Positions 24,118 through 36,350 are shown, counted from the stretch's first letter. The stretch: DNA of 64,000 bases from Sphagnum compactum (GCA_965153455.1 OZ234498.1:9300001-9364000); one strand, 5' to 3'. The notes: generated from the sequence alone by a model not told the origin. Made by a program: numbers and translations.

Positions 24118-25045
24118 TTTTGACCCATTGGAAAGTCTCACAATGTCTTATCTTAATGATTAAAAGCTTGTTATTGTCTTCAATTTATATCTTTCTTCTG
24201 GGCACAAATCATCAGGCAGCCATTAGCAAGCTATGAAAAAAAAACTAACAAACAAATGATATGCTAGATATTCATCTCTTCTTATCATCCTGAGCTTTGA
24301 CTACCCATATGATGTTTTACTTAACAAGCATCTGTGGCCACCCCAAATTACATGCAACGTCCACCCGATAGAAGTGTCAAATTGTTAAAGAACTCAAAGA
24401 TTTCGTTGCTAAGTAATGGATAGAGGAGATGACAGTTCTCCCATCTCTGGTAAGATTCCTCAATGTTGTCATTACAAAAAAAACTACAACACTACAACAG
24501 TCACTCCACCAAAACAATCATCCATTAATATAGGTATCAAAAGAATAACTAGAAAAAATTCTCAATGCAACATAAACAATATTGCAAGTGCAATCACACT
24601 AACAAGAGTCATAGGATGTGTACAAACTATTGAAGCTTTGTTTTTCATGTTTTAGTGTGGCTGTAAGCACCCAAAGCAAAACGTTGCTATTGATCTACAT
24701 GGAACATTGATTTATAATCTTGCAAGATGGATTGATCAGTGTGCTTGCAACAAGTAATACCTGTTGGTTTTTCTGATGGGGGAGATCCCTCAAAGTACAT
24801 AGAGAAATAAAAATACAATCATCTCCAATCATCTTCCACTAGATCTTCACCTAGGGGTTGTGTAACATGTATTCCAAACAATCAATAAATTACATATTAG
24901 TATTGGAATTCACATGCACCTCAAAAAATATAATAGTTTTCCACAAGTTATAGTAGTATACAAAAGATATTGTAGTACATGAGATGTGATAATTGTTGCA
25001 ACCAAAGAATTAAAAAAACATTTCAGCTAATAATTAAGTCTGTCC
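24118..25045. other. Non-coding stretch, nothing recognised
   Basis: AT-rich sequence with no domain seen. A short dispersed motif (GGGGGAGATCCCTCAAAGTAC) lies at 24777-24812 and has a near-identical relative at 44722-44756. Confidence 0.4.
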
Positions 25046-25470
25046 TTACAAGAAATAATAGTGATGGAACAGATGAACTTGTAAAAAAAAAAATTTAATC
25101 AAGGAAGAGCCAGATCTTTTCAAGCTACAAAAACTAATACATTCACATTTGAAGCCAACAAGATCATAACATCCACACTTGTTGCGGAGTGTTAAGGCGT
25201 TTCGCACCATCTGAGGTGGGTAGCTACCAAATAACCACACGTTGCATAAGCAGTTCTTGTCCACGACTCTCACCACACTATAACAACCACAATTAGGAAA
25301 AGGAGGTCGTGTCCCTTGTACAACACTATAGCATGGCCAAAGCCCATTCAAATTGCACTGAGGTTGAGCTGTTGCTACTCCTACACTAGTTTCCTCCACT
25401 ATAACTACAACCAACAACAACACCAACAAACAATATAAACCCACAACACCAAAGTTCTCGGTCTTGTTGG
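25046..25470 (-). pseudogene. Lipid-transfer-like (8-cysteine) protein fragment fused behind an ABCG fragment
   Basis: The frame reads out of the ABCG fragment into a hydrophobic signal-like stretch (LYCLLVLLLVVVIVEE). A secreted cysteine-rich domain follows: C in AQPQC, C in LWPC, then NCGC, NCLC with NVWLFGSYPPQMV after it, then KCGC. This is the order of the non-specific lipid-transfer protein fold (C...C...CC...CxC...C...C), except that the central Cys pair is separated by Gly. The gene could be intact from its own signal peptide, but no Met is visible at the expected start and it shares its frame with the truncated transporter. It is most likely a captured fragment. Normal members carry lipids in the cell wall or cuticle. 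The C-terminal 30 residues look non-homologous. Confidence 0.55.
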
Positions 25471-26470
25471 TGGAGTATGTGGGTTCATTAAGGTATAGTA
25501 AGCGAGGACGCATGAGAATCTCGAAAGCACTAATAAGATGGCATTTGTCACCCCCACTGAGTCCCCTCAAATGCCAATTGTTGACATGGGTGTTAGCGCA
25601 TTCTTGCAAACCCATTTGCCGAATGGTGTTTACGATCTCTCTCTTTTCCACTCTTGTTTCAGCGCATGAGACAACAATAGACGTAAATCCGCTACATAGT
25701 GCAAATACTCCTTCATTGTCAAAGTTGATATTAGATCATCCGATTATGTCACATATGCCTGCAAACAAAGCAAGTGCACAAGGAGCTAATCTTGGATGAT
25801 GATGATGATGATGATGATCCCTTCCCTTCCCTTGTGAGAAAATTATCTAGAACTTGACCCAAAAATATTATAGCTCTTTCATGTGTGAGAGAGAGAAAGT
25901 TGGAGACTTAGGACTTGAGATGTGTAATATTTGAGTTTAAAAGCTATAGTTGCAATTCCATAACACATATTGAGTTTTGTTCTTCCGATTGTGTATGTTG
26001 AGAACATACAACTGTAGTTCTGCACATAGTTTTATTCTTCTGGTTATGTCTATTGAGTAGGATTTCTTTAATCTACAAAGCAATTGTCTTCGACAGTCTA
26101 CTTGCATATGCCACAAACAATAAGAAAAAGTTACACAATATTGATCACCCTTTACAATGAAGTGCAGTCCTGATGCAAAATCCAATCTATTAGTAAATTT
26201 TGTTTCAAAAGATTGTTTGTTTTTTATCTTGAGCTTCAACATGGTGCATTTGCAAGAAGGTTTTTTCGAATAGTGTGTCAGGGTTTCTTCTTACCTACAA
26301 GAACATCGAACATTATCAATTTGTTAGATCCACTTGGCCCCATGATTGCCATAATTGATCCTAGTTCCACACATCTGGCAAAAAAATGTTTGGTATTCTT
26401 TGCAACAAACCAATTTAATTTTCGTATTATAGTATATGAGATTTCAAAAAAATCTTTAGCAAGCAAGCAT
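25471..26470 (-). pseudogene. ABCG (white-brown) half-transporter nucleotide-binding domain fragments
   Basis: The Walker A region lies near 26314-26345: GSIMAIMGPSGSNKLIMFDV, where a functional copy has Gly-Lys-Ser/Thr, so the loop is broken. It is followed by a retained donor (GTAAGAAG near 26290). A second exon begins after TTTGCAG near 25756. It reads AYVT, a stop, then STLTMKEYLHYVADLRLLLS, then a frameshift near 25650 into EKREIVNTIRQMGLQECA. The ABC signature reads LSGGD near 25555, and Walker B is LLYLNEPT near 25480 with the Asp changed to Asn. Text after 'EPT' does not continue as a transporter but enters the lipid-transfer-like frame. ABCG half-transporters export cuticular lipids at the plasma membrane. 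This copy lacks everything after Walker B and is dead. Confidence 0.7.
25798..25819. repeat. (ATG)n trinucleotide run
   Basis: Seven consecutive GAT/ATG units interrupt the ABCG relic's presumptive intron. Confidence 0.9.
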
Positions 26471-26845
26471 GTGAAGTTTTTTTTCTTGCAGTATTTTGGT
26501 TGATCAATTTGTAGTGTATGAATGAGTTGTTACAATTGTGTTCAGGTACCTTGAACTAATTTTAGTTTCATAAAAACAAACAAAAACAAGGAGATGGTCG
26601 ATGGGAGAAATTCTCTTTCTTTTTAGAAAGGAAGCCCAAAGATGAAAATAGTGACAGTGAGATGGTCAACGAGAGAAGCTTTCTCTTTCTGTGGTGCAAA
26701 CGTAACCGTTGCAGTAGGCTACCTTCTCGCTTTTCAACATTACCTAGATTTAATTTTATTAAATTTCAACACAAAGTAAAAATTCATTTCAAAATCTTTG
26801 ATTGTTTTAAAACTAAAATAATTAATGTTAAACATCAGTCATAGG

Positions 26846-27735
26846 TATGGTATTGCATAACCCTAAAAAAACCTAGAAGGAACGTAATACCCTCATGAGG
26901 ATATTATGTAAACAATATGGATTAAATTATTTTAGTCCAAGCTATTGGAGGGGTATTGCTTATGCCCAAAATTGCTCAATAGGTGTGTAATACCTTTCTT
27001 AGGGTATATCAAAAATCTTTTGGGCTTCATCACATATCTATTGAAACCTGGAATGGTATTACTTAAACCTACAAAGAAATCAATACCCTATTTGGGGTAA
27101 TATGCAAACACCATGGGCTTAATTATTTTGGTTCGAGTTGTCAGAGGGGTATTGCTCATGCCTAGAAGTATGAAATTCACATGCACTACCCCCTCTTCGG
27201 GTATCCCGTAAAACCTTTGGGCTTCATAACATATCTTTTGGAATTTGGAAGGGTATTACATAGTTTTAGCAAAACCTGAAAGAAAAGCAATACCCACACC
27301 ATTTTGTGACAATATCGTAAACCATGAAATAAAATCTTTAAAAAAAAATACTTATTCCATGCTCATTATATCATGCCAGACATGTTGATTCAAATAAATG
27401 AGGGTATTGCAAAGTTCTTCACATTGATGGTAAAATGGACTGCTTGAACAAAATTATGGAATTTAAATGCAATACCTGCATCATCTTGGGATATTTGCAT
27501 TCACCTTGAAATGTGGATGGGTATTGCATAGTCCTACCAAAACCTAAATGGAATACAATACTTGCACCATATTGTGACAATATCTTAAACCATGATACAA
27601 ATGAGGGTATTATCAAGTTAGTCACATTGATGGTAAAACATAATAAAATTATCACAAAAATGAAGGTATTGTAGGTACACATCAAAACTTTGTTGAATAA
27701 CGTGGCCAATATTGCGATATCCTCATGTACATATA
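26846..27735. repeat. GGGTATTGC repeat cluster C
   Basis: Several copies of the same unit as cluster B, in the same orientation. They contain phrases such as GAGGGGTATTGCTTATGCCC, TTTTGGGCTTCAT, and CCTAGAAGG followed by AATACCCTCATGAGG. Unit length is about 190 bp and degrades towards 27.7 kb. Confidence 0.75.
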
Positions 27736-28580
27736 ACAATGATTTTGCATTGGTCCATTTATGAGTTTAAAAATGTCTTTCCAATATATTTAATGTTCAC
27801 TTAAAATATTTAACATGATTTTTATTAAAACATTATATATTTAAGAATGCAACAAATTTAACAAATCCACACAATTTAATTAAGTAGAAATTTTAAAATT
27901 TTTCTTTTTATGTTTCATTGTCAATGGACTTATCAATAAAGTAATAAACCTATTGCATTTACATTTCAACATTTACTCAACACCATCAATGTGACCAATT
28001 TTGCAATTTAGCACGATATATTGAACGTGGATTAAGTATGAGAAAAAAAACTTGATATATTTCATTGTTAATGTGGCTAGTTTTGCAATACCTTCATTCC
28101 AATTTGCATTGGTCCATTAGTGAATTATTGTCATTTATGATGTTGAAAATGACTTTAAACTGTAATGTTTAATTAAAATATTACCAAGTTAAAAAAATTG
28201 GGCAAATATTATATCTCTAGAAATGCAACACAATTTATAATTTCACACATTAATTAATTAATTATATCATGATTATTTTCAATTAAAATATTTTCAAAAC
28301 TAAAAATTGATAGATTATGCACCATTGAATCATAAATAACCATTCATTTATTCAAATAAACTTCACATGTGTTTTAGGTTTAATAAAATATTAAAAAATA
28401 CATATTTTAATATATTTTGATACAAAAGGAATAAAAATTGAAGTGTGACAATTAGTGATCATTAGTGCCATTATTTGATATGATATTCCCTAAATTTCAA
28501 TGTACATAGAATAAACATGAGATTACATGCATTAATTAAATATACATCTTTCATAAGTTATCTTTTGGATAGGTTTTGGT
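27736..28580. other. AT-rich spacer between opposed repeat clusters
   Basis: Very AT-rich with long A and T runs and no coding signal. It is the centre of symmetry between cluster C and the inverted cluster D. Confidence 0.4.
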
Positions 28581-29290
28581 AGGGTTATGCAATACCCCAA
28601 ATAATGTTTTAAAAAATGTGATTGACCCAAAAACATTTTGGCGATACCGGACAAGGGTATTGTAATTTAATTCCATCCTTCTAGCCATGAGCAATACCCT
28701 TCGAATAATTTAGGTGGAAAATGATTTAGCCCATGGTGTTTTATAGAATACCCCAATTAGGGTATTGATTTCCCTTTAGGTTTTGGCAGGGTTATGCAAT
28801 ACCCCAAATAATGTAGAAATATATGTGATTGACCCCAAAACATTTATGGGATACCAAACAAGGGTATTGTAATTTAATTCCATCCTTTTGGCCATGAGTA
28901 ATACCCTTCGAATAGGTTACATAGAAAATGATTTAGCCCATGGCATTTTACAAAATACCCTAATTAAGGTATTAATTTCCCTTCAGGTTTTTGGTAGGGT
29001 TATGCAATACCCCGCTAATTGTCAAAATATGTGTGATTAACTACTTAACATTTTTGGCATACCTTGAGAAGGGGATTGTAGCTTCACTCCATCCTTCTGG
29101 TCATGAACAATACCTTTATGATAACGTAGACCAAAATGAATCAACACATGGTGTTTTACATAATACCTTAATATGGGTATTACAATACCTGTCATAGTGT
29201 CCAATCATAGTTGGTTGGCCCTAAAACATTTCTTAGATACTTGAAAAGGGGTATTGCACATTTCTGGATTACACAATGTTGGGTATTGCA
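28581..29290. repeat. GGGTATTGC repeat cluster D, inverted relative to B and C
   Basis: About four units, each with AGGTTTTGG, AGGGTTATGCAATACCCC, CATTTTGGCGATACC, CATCCTTCTGGCCATGAG and GATTTAGCCCATGG. The reverse complement of these phrases matches the units at 21.2 and 26.85 kb. Clusters C and D therefore form a large inverted pair about 850 bp apart. Confidence 0.7.
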
Positions 29291-29989
29291 ATTGAGCTAG
29301 ATCTATACATGCAATAAACTTTCATTGTTTGTGCATTGCTTGGAGTTTTAGATTTCACTATTAATCACATCTAATTGTGATTAACAATTACTCATTAACA
29401 CAAATTGGTTACAAATCATCTGGAGATTACTTTAATGCATGTGTTGGAGTTTATTTTCCAATGCAAATTGTGCATAATTCAATTTGATTTGGTGAAAGAT
29501 GTAAAGGGTTAAATATAAATGAAAATTGAGTCACACATATATAAAGTCTGAATATGTGTACAAGTAACAAACCTGTTTTTATTCCCTAATCCTCTTTTTA
29601 CGCATATTTAAATGTTCCATCATTGTTTCATGCCAATCCTTCATCCAGTTGATGGAGTTCCCAAACCCATCATCCACCTAACGAAATACCATTCTTTAGT
29701 GCATGGATTTGTTGACTCGAGCCAAACGAAGGTGGTGAATGTTTGATCCAACTCCCTTGAAGAAGTGATGTTACGTGGTTACACAATTTGATGCTTGCAA
29801 CTGGGGTACATTTCGTAGTGATCTCGGCCATTGTTTCATGCAATCGGGTTAGGGTTTGATCCATGGGTGCAAATGACCTTTCGACACGTCGACATTGTCA
29901 AAAGAACTAGCTTCATCCATGGATGTATGCCCCCCAATGTCAACAATTTTGACCTCATCGATTGGATCTTGGTTGCAATCTTCGTCGTT

Positions 29990-32640
29990 CGATGCACCAT
30001 CATCCAATTGTAAGTATTTCAGGTCAACAAACATGCATTTCAAATCATCACGGTGAATTTCATAATATGTGCCACAATACTCAATGATATTCTTTGTTGT
30101 AAGGTTGATACATGTCAATAAAACAACAATTTGATGCTTGCAAACATTGCCTCACAATGCCCATTCATAAATGCAACTTGCATACTTGGTGAAAGGGGCA
30201 TAGATCTTGTAAGCAACATTAGGATGGTGTTGGCTTTGCACCCACCAAACATCATCACCATCATCCCCCTCAAAGGTAGGTGAAATCACATCAGTGTGTG
30301 GAACCCAACTAGTTTTGTCAACATTACCATCACAAGTCGTGCCATGACCTTGTTTATAATGAACCTTTGTCTCTTCATGTTGGCTTGGTGCATATAATGT
30401 TGTGCCACAATTATGGTTAGCCTCCACATTAACCAGTTGATGTGGCGCCCCCTCAAACCCTTAGTCTCAAAAGACAACCAACATTTCAAAGCCTTGTGAT
30501 AAGACTTTATGTTAGCTTATGTGTCTTAATTCGAATGTGGGACCTAACAAAGCCTAACCATCCAAAGCTCTGTGTGGACATGCACAACATACTTTCAACC
30601 CATGATGTAATTCAAATATTTGTGAAAAATGAACATGCATCCAGGTCCAAATTTTTTAAGGTGTACCAAAATCTTATCACAGTGTCACCTTTTTTAAAAT
30701 TTTTTTACCTAGTCTTTTTTACCATGTAGAGACACATTTACGGATGATTATGATGGAATCTAGAATTGTAATGGTCTAAAATATAATCCTTCTAAAATTT
30801 TTGACAATTTTTGACTCATTATTTTTTTATGGGGATCAAAAATATAAGGTAAAAAAGGACTGTTGTAAGGACTAGGCCTTTTTTGTCTTATGTGGTACAC
30901 CTTAAAGGATTTTCACCCATCCATGTAATGCATCTATAACAAAAAGGTTTTAAATTATGCCATACTTGGAAGGGGGACCTTTTATTTACTGAATTGGCAA
31001 TAATAAGCCCAAAAGTATCTTGTTTAAGCAACACTAAGTTATAATTTATCAAAATTCTCCACCACCATCTCCCTCCCATGTGCTTTGAAATCATCAATGG
31101 TTTCATTTGGGTTGATGGACATGAACATCACCATGTGGAGGCGATCAAGTACTACATGCCTGACCTTTAAATCTTTGATGTTTTCCATGGAGCACATGCC
31201 ATGTCTTCAACACATGCCATGTGTAAAATAAAAATGGGATAGGATCTCGACCCCACACAATCTTGCCATGGTACGCCCAACATCAGTGTGCTTAACATGG
31301 TCCTTACCACGAACAATAAATATGTTATGTAATCCCATGCTAACGTAATACCAAAACATAAACCAATGCAACAAAAAATAAAAAATCAATGTACAACCTA
31401 TCACAATGTTTAGATTCTTGTGGGGCATCATCCACAATGAAACATGATGGTTTCCAATCTAACATATGCGAAAAAAGTTTTGCACGTAAGGCACTCAACC
31501 ATTCCACCAAGTCTTCACATGTTTATTGACTTGTGATAACCAAGCAACTGGCACCCATGTGTGATGAAAATCAAATGCCATCAATGTGAATAAGTGATAC
31601 TTCACATCATTGGTGCCAAATGTGGCATCCATAGAAATAAGCCTATTATGACTGAATTGGAACATGGCTTACAGCTACGTAGGTGTTTAGAACCCTATGG
31701 TGAAAGGGACATGAATCCCATTCACCTCATCACCTACATCCTAGAAATTAAAAAAATCAATAGGATGAACACAAACCCATGATTGAATGGAAAATGCCAG
31801 GTTTGTGTGCAAGCGCCTAGTGCCCATGTTGTGATTCTGGTCCAAGTAGGCGATATCTTGGAGTCGTAAGAAATCATCATGGGTCATCCACTCACCCGCA
31901 TTTGCCCGTGCCCACCAAATTTCTTTATGCTTGTCATAAATTTGCTTCATGATGTACCTTAACCCTAATTGGGTCCATATAAACTCCTTCAACTTGTGAG
32001 ATACACGTGGAGCATATGCTGACATCCATGATGTGGACCTTGGGTCACATGCACATGAACAAGATCTCCATTGGTTTGAATATGAATCCAATGGTAAAAA
32101 GTGATTTCCACCACATTTGGTCGTGTGTAAAGCCTCTTGATGGAAAGGTGGGCCAAACAACTGCGTTTGATCGACCTCATGTGGTTAAGGTCTTTGCGGT
32201 GGTCTTTCAGCCCATAACCATATTCATACCTACAAAACAAAGTTTCCATTCAATCAAACCAAAAGACACAAGAGCCACTAACCTTAGAATTTACAAAAAT
32301 GTCCAATGGAAAGGGTTTACAGGTTTTGAACCATACCAAATATGTCTGAGGTGATTCTTTATCATGGGTTTTTTTACATCTTGTTGAGGGACAAGTTCTT
32401 AGAGATGTTCCACTCGACCGCAATTTGCATATCCCCATGTTCACCTTGCAAAAATTCAAAGACACAAGCATGGGGGATGTGTGCAGTTCAATTGCCACCT
32501 TGCGTTGGTCTGCATGCTTAAACCCATCTTTCCACACCAAGTCCACATTAAAAAAAGGTGACTATGCTGGGTTTTGGATTTTGATGGATTGGGACAATGG
32601 AGTTCGCCCCATGCTTTGAATTACTGAAGGAATAACCTTG
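29990..32640 (-). pseudogene. MULE / FAR1-like transposase relic with SWIM zinc finger
   Basis: Pieces of one protein appear in order on the minus strand. 32640-32240 is the N-terminal portion, with several stops. 32000-31770 has VSHKLKEFIWTQLGLRYIMK followed by YDKHKEIWWAR. 31610-31530 has DVKYHLFTLMAFDFHHTWVP followed by VAW, which matches the MULE transposase catalytic region. IVDDAPQES follows near 31420, then KDHVKHTDVGRTMARL near 31300. The last piece, 30180-30120, is CIYEWAL-stop-GNVCKH, the SWIM finger CxCx(n)CxH with its second Cys changed to Tyr. Frameshifts and stops separate all of these, so it is dead. Mutator-like elements encode this architecture, and FAR1/FHY3 regulators derive from it. 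Clusters D and E of the GGGTATTGC repeats flank it. Confidence 0.65.
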
Positions 32641-32917
32641 TAATATGAATCCCCAACTTGTGAAAACCCATGGAATACCCTCACAAGTTTACAAATCATA
32701 GTAACTTTAATCAATAAAGCCATTAAACCCTAATCAACAAAACCCCTAAACCTTACAACTAAACCTTACCACAACCCATAAACAAGCAATAGTTTACAAA
32801 TGAAAAAAAATTTATGCGATTATCTTATGGTAATTTAAACTCACCAAAAAAAAAACAAATCCCTATCCTTTTGGAGAAAATCAATTGAATATATGTAGAG
32901 CTTTTAATCTAATGTGC

Positions 32918-33290
32918 AATACCCACATGCAATTGATACTTCCATGACCATCCATATACAAGGGGGAACAAAATACCCTAAGTAAAAACAAAAACAAAAA
33001 AATCACTAATTAAACCTTAATTTGAAAAAAATAAATGAAAAAAAGAGAGAATAAAAGCCACGGTGTGTTCCTTAACTCGACACAAAACTTGCAATACTTT
33101 AATTGGGGGGTTTCACATACTTTAAATTTTCAAAAGATTCTGCAATACCTTCAAAACACATAAATAATTGCATGTTTACAATCAATGCCTATTTGCAATA
33201 CCCTTACATAGGGGGGAAGACAATTACTTTAATCTTGCCCTTATCAATTTTGTTCAATGAACAAGACCAAGTTCTATGCAATACCTTCAT
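32918..33290. repeat. GCAATACC motif cluster E
   Basis: Scattered GCAATAC copies near 32922, 33091, 33142, 33195 and 33279. The last reads GCAATACCTTCATTTTATTG, very close to the cluster A core and in the same orientation as cluster A. It is the right border of the transposon island. Confidence 0.5.
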
Positions 33291-33339
33291 TTTATTGTTT
33301 CGTTTCTTGATCGTTTTCAACCGTTGGGGGGTCTAATGG

Positions 33340-33800
33340 AGTGCCAACTAGGTAGGTAGGTAGGTGTAACCATGTAGGTGGGGTTTGGTAGGTACCTACC
33401 TAAAGTGTTGGTAGGTAGGAAAATAGATGGGGGGTGGGAAGGTGGGTGGGGATGAGAGTAGCAGATTTAAAAAATTTATAGGTGAGTAGGTAGATGGGGA
33501 AGAGTTTACTTTCAATTTAAATATATAGGTGAGTAGGTGGGTGGGACAGTGGGGGGTAGTAGGTGGGTGGGAAAAGTTTCAAAAGCTTACCCAAAAAAGA
33601 AAAAAGAAAAAAAAAACCGGGTAGGGGCAGGGAGAAAATAAAGTTCCAAAAACAAAAACAGAGATCAGGGCTGAGAAAGGGCAAACAAAAAAAAGTCAAC
33701 CTGGGATGGCACAGGGATAGAAAAGAGAATCCTATCACTGCACCATCCATCCACGTTGGTGCACTGGTGGGTGCTAGCTGCTTCACTCTGGCCGCAAAGG
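33340..33800 (+). repeat. Dispersed GGTAGGT-rich repeat, copy B
   Basis: It opens with GGTAGGTAGGTAGG and GGTGGGTGGG tracts. An A-rich middle follows with AGGGCAAACAAAAAAAAGTC and GGGATGGCACAGGGATAG. It ends in GGTGCACTGGTGGGTGCTAG near 33760. Copy A at 17250-17530 carries the same order on the other strand. A frame of about 82 codons inside is Lys/Arg-rich low complexity and is not called. Confidence 0.5.
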
Positions 33801-34800
33801 GAGAGTACTAAGGAGGAGTAAGAGGCTAGGCTTGGCTACTAGATTAGGTATATGGGTGTGCAAAAAGGAGATTCAATTAGGGTTGTTTCATTTAGTACCG
33901 TTTGTAATGAACTATAATAATGAATAGTTTTTTGGTACATATGTACAATCAATCTAGATCCTCAGCTACTAGATTTGTGGAAGTTACCGCTGAAACAAAT
34001 AGAGAAACATTAATAGCATACACCAAAAACCAATCAACTAACACTACAAAATGGGGAATCATGAGCAAACAAACCCTAGGCCAAAAACATAGGAAGGAGA
34101 GATAGATAGTCTAGTGCCCCCTTCCATTCCACCCCACCCCACCAAAAGCTTATGTCCCAATGCGCACCCCAATATCATCAGGTCTATTGCAAAGGCATCA
34201 TCTCCAAATCTTATTAGCATGTTCATAGATTTACTTCATACCCCCCCCCTTGCGCCCCCCCCCCCGCCCCCCAACATCTATGTCCCAATATGTAATATTT
34301 ATGTACACATGTATATGTGATATGTATTGTGTGCATGTGTATTATTAAGCTAAAGATTTTGGTAATTTATTTGAAATAAATGAAATAATACTTATAATAA
34401 CTAGTAAATAAAAATATCTTTTGAAAAATTTGAACTCTTCTACTACCTAATGCATAGAGGTATTTGTTCCTTATTTAGCAAAAAATAAAATTAGTCCTTA
34501 TTTAGTGTACCTATGGAATTTCTTTCTTTTTATTTTTGAGAGTGAAGATTGGGCCAACAACACTAGTGACCAGTAACCACCTACGTATGGTTGGTTTTTT
34601 TTTTTTTTTTTTTTTAAATTTTGTTGGCGGGGGGGGGGGAGGGGGGGAAGGGGGGTGCTTTTGTATTGTTTGGTTTTGTTTTCCTGGTTGGTTTTTTTGA
34701 AGGTGAAAAAAAGGGTGGGCAAGAATTTTATTTTCATTTTTTCTTCTAAATCCCTTACGGGCAGTAACCGTTGCTCCAATGACGCAAAACGGTGCAGAGG
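33801..34800. other. Intergenic with C-, A/T- and G-homopolymer tracts
   Basis: No gene seen. A pyrimidine tract (C-runs) lies at 34240-34272, a T-run at 34594-34614, and G-runs at 34628-34655. Confidence 0.4.
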
Positions 34801-35560
34801 GCCCGACAGGACCACGTGGGTCGAGCCACTGACTGTTGGGTAACACAGGAAGCCCACGTGCGCCCTCTACTGCTAGGGGGGAACTACTTATAGCTTCCTT
34901 GTAGTAGTAGTAGTAGCCCTAGCCCGGAACCTAGTGAGTACTGGATGCTAGACCAGACCGGACGGGAGCGAACCGGACCGGACCGGACGGGGAGGTGGGT
35001 GGAAAGGGAGAGGGGACTGATCCGCCGTCGTCTGAGCGACGCTCGAGAATGTCTCTCCCCGGATAGCAACCCTCCTAACTGGGTCTGTGGAGACGGCGCA
35101 AGAAAAGGAAGGAAGAAGATCTTGGGTATTGTACTGCGCGATCGAGGGAGGGAGGGAGGGAGCGAGCGAGCGAGGGCGCACGTCTGACGAGGTGATGGTA
35201 TTATGAGGAACGGGACGCGACATTAATGGAGCTGCATGATGTGGAGTCTGGCGCCAACTCCACTGACAGATGAAGAAAGGGTCCAGTGCAAATGTCAGAA
35301 AGGAAGAATGGGAAGGATTTAAGCGGAAGCCGGTGACGGAGCGGGGGCGGATAAGCCGCCGACTACTGACAGGACTGACTAATGATGCTGCAGCTCATTA
35401 TCATTATCATCATCATCATCAATAGCTTGTTGCTGTTAGTTACTGCCTTCTTCTCTCTCTCTCTAGCTAGCTAGCTTAACTTAGCTTAGCTCCGCTCCTG
35501 CTGATCATCATCATAATCATCATCATCGCCGCTTCACCTCTGACGGGTGGGTCGCTCCTA
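34800..35560 (+). promoter_or_regulatory. GC-rich promoter-like island with two G-boxes and a TATA-like box
   Basis: This is the most GC-rich stretch of the left half apart from the KANADI exon. Two CACGTG G-boxes (34813-34818 and 34855-34860) precede TTATAG at 34888-34893. Downstream come a GTA run, CGGACCGGACCGGAC repeats near 34968-34990, GAGG/GCGA repeats near 35142-35175, CT-runs, and ATC/CAT triplet repeats. The layout resembles a plant promoter plus 5' leader on the plus strand. No convincing coding exon follows within the window: frames at 34945-35187 are repeat-driven. It could be a non-coding transcript or the first exon of a gene whose remainder was disrupted. Confidence 0.35.
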
Positions 35561-35837
35561 ATAAGTCATCCTTGCGCTCAGTATCACATTCTCTCTAGGC
35601 TAGTAGTCCTTTTTTTTTTCTTCCTCCCAGCTTCCTTCCTTTCCTTCCTTCCTTGTTTCTGGGCGCACCCCATGCACATACTATTTCCGGACACTAGCTG
35701 CACTTCCTTACAACCTTTCCTACCAGCTCGCCGTCTTTTACTAAAATAAATGTGCAACAAAGTTGCACTTGTAAGGAACTCCGACACCGAATCTGGGGAC
35801 AATCCCGGAGAACCCTCTTCCTCCTGCTCCTCACAAA

Positions 35838-35855
35838 CCCCCCCCCCCCCCCCCC
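35838..35855. repeat. C18 homopolymer
   Basis: Eighteen consecutive C residues, which can form an i-motif or, on the other strand, a G-quadruplex. Confidence 0.95.
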
Positions 35856-35892
35856 TTGCCACCTTCTTTCTCTTTGTTTCCTCTCTACACTA

Positions 35893-36350
35893 TTTCAATC
35901 AAGTTCTAAGGTGGTGGTCTGGCGGTGTTGAATTGTCTCTACATAACAAGTCTTATGGTCTGTCGGCATATTGAATTGTCTCTACATAAATTTTGACAAC
36001 TCCTATTGTCAGATGGTGTCAAATTGTTGCTATATAATTTTGACAAGTAGTCATACTATGGTCCCTTTTCAACAACTCTAATGGTCAGATGGCGTCGAAT
36101 TGTTGCTATATAATTTTGACAAGTAGTCCTACTATGGTCCGGTGGTGGTGATGTTGAATTGTCTCTACTCAATTTCAACAAGTTCTACATTGGTCTTGTG
36201 CATGTCGAATTGTCTCATTAAACCCTAATTTTTTCAACAAGTTCTATGGCCCAGTTGCAAATGAAATTGTGTTTAACATAACCTAATTTCAACAAGTTTG
36301 TATGGTCTGGCTCCAAGTGAATTGTCTTTACATAATTTCAACAAGTTGCG
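35893..36350. repeat. Minisatellite of about 55-100-bp units
   Basis: The phrase TTTCAACAAGTTCTATGGTC, followed by a GGTGG-rich word and GAATTGTCTCTACATAA, recurs about eight times with substitutions and length changes. There is no coding frame. Confidence 0.7.

Noticed and set aside
33563-33811. Lys/Arg-rich 82-codon frame
   Set aside because: It lies within an A-rich dispersed repeat and has no conserved motif.
34945-35187. 80-codon frame in the GC-rich island
   Set aside because: It consists of GGACC and GAGG repeat translations; the composition is not protein-like.
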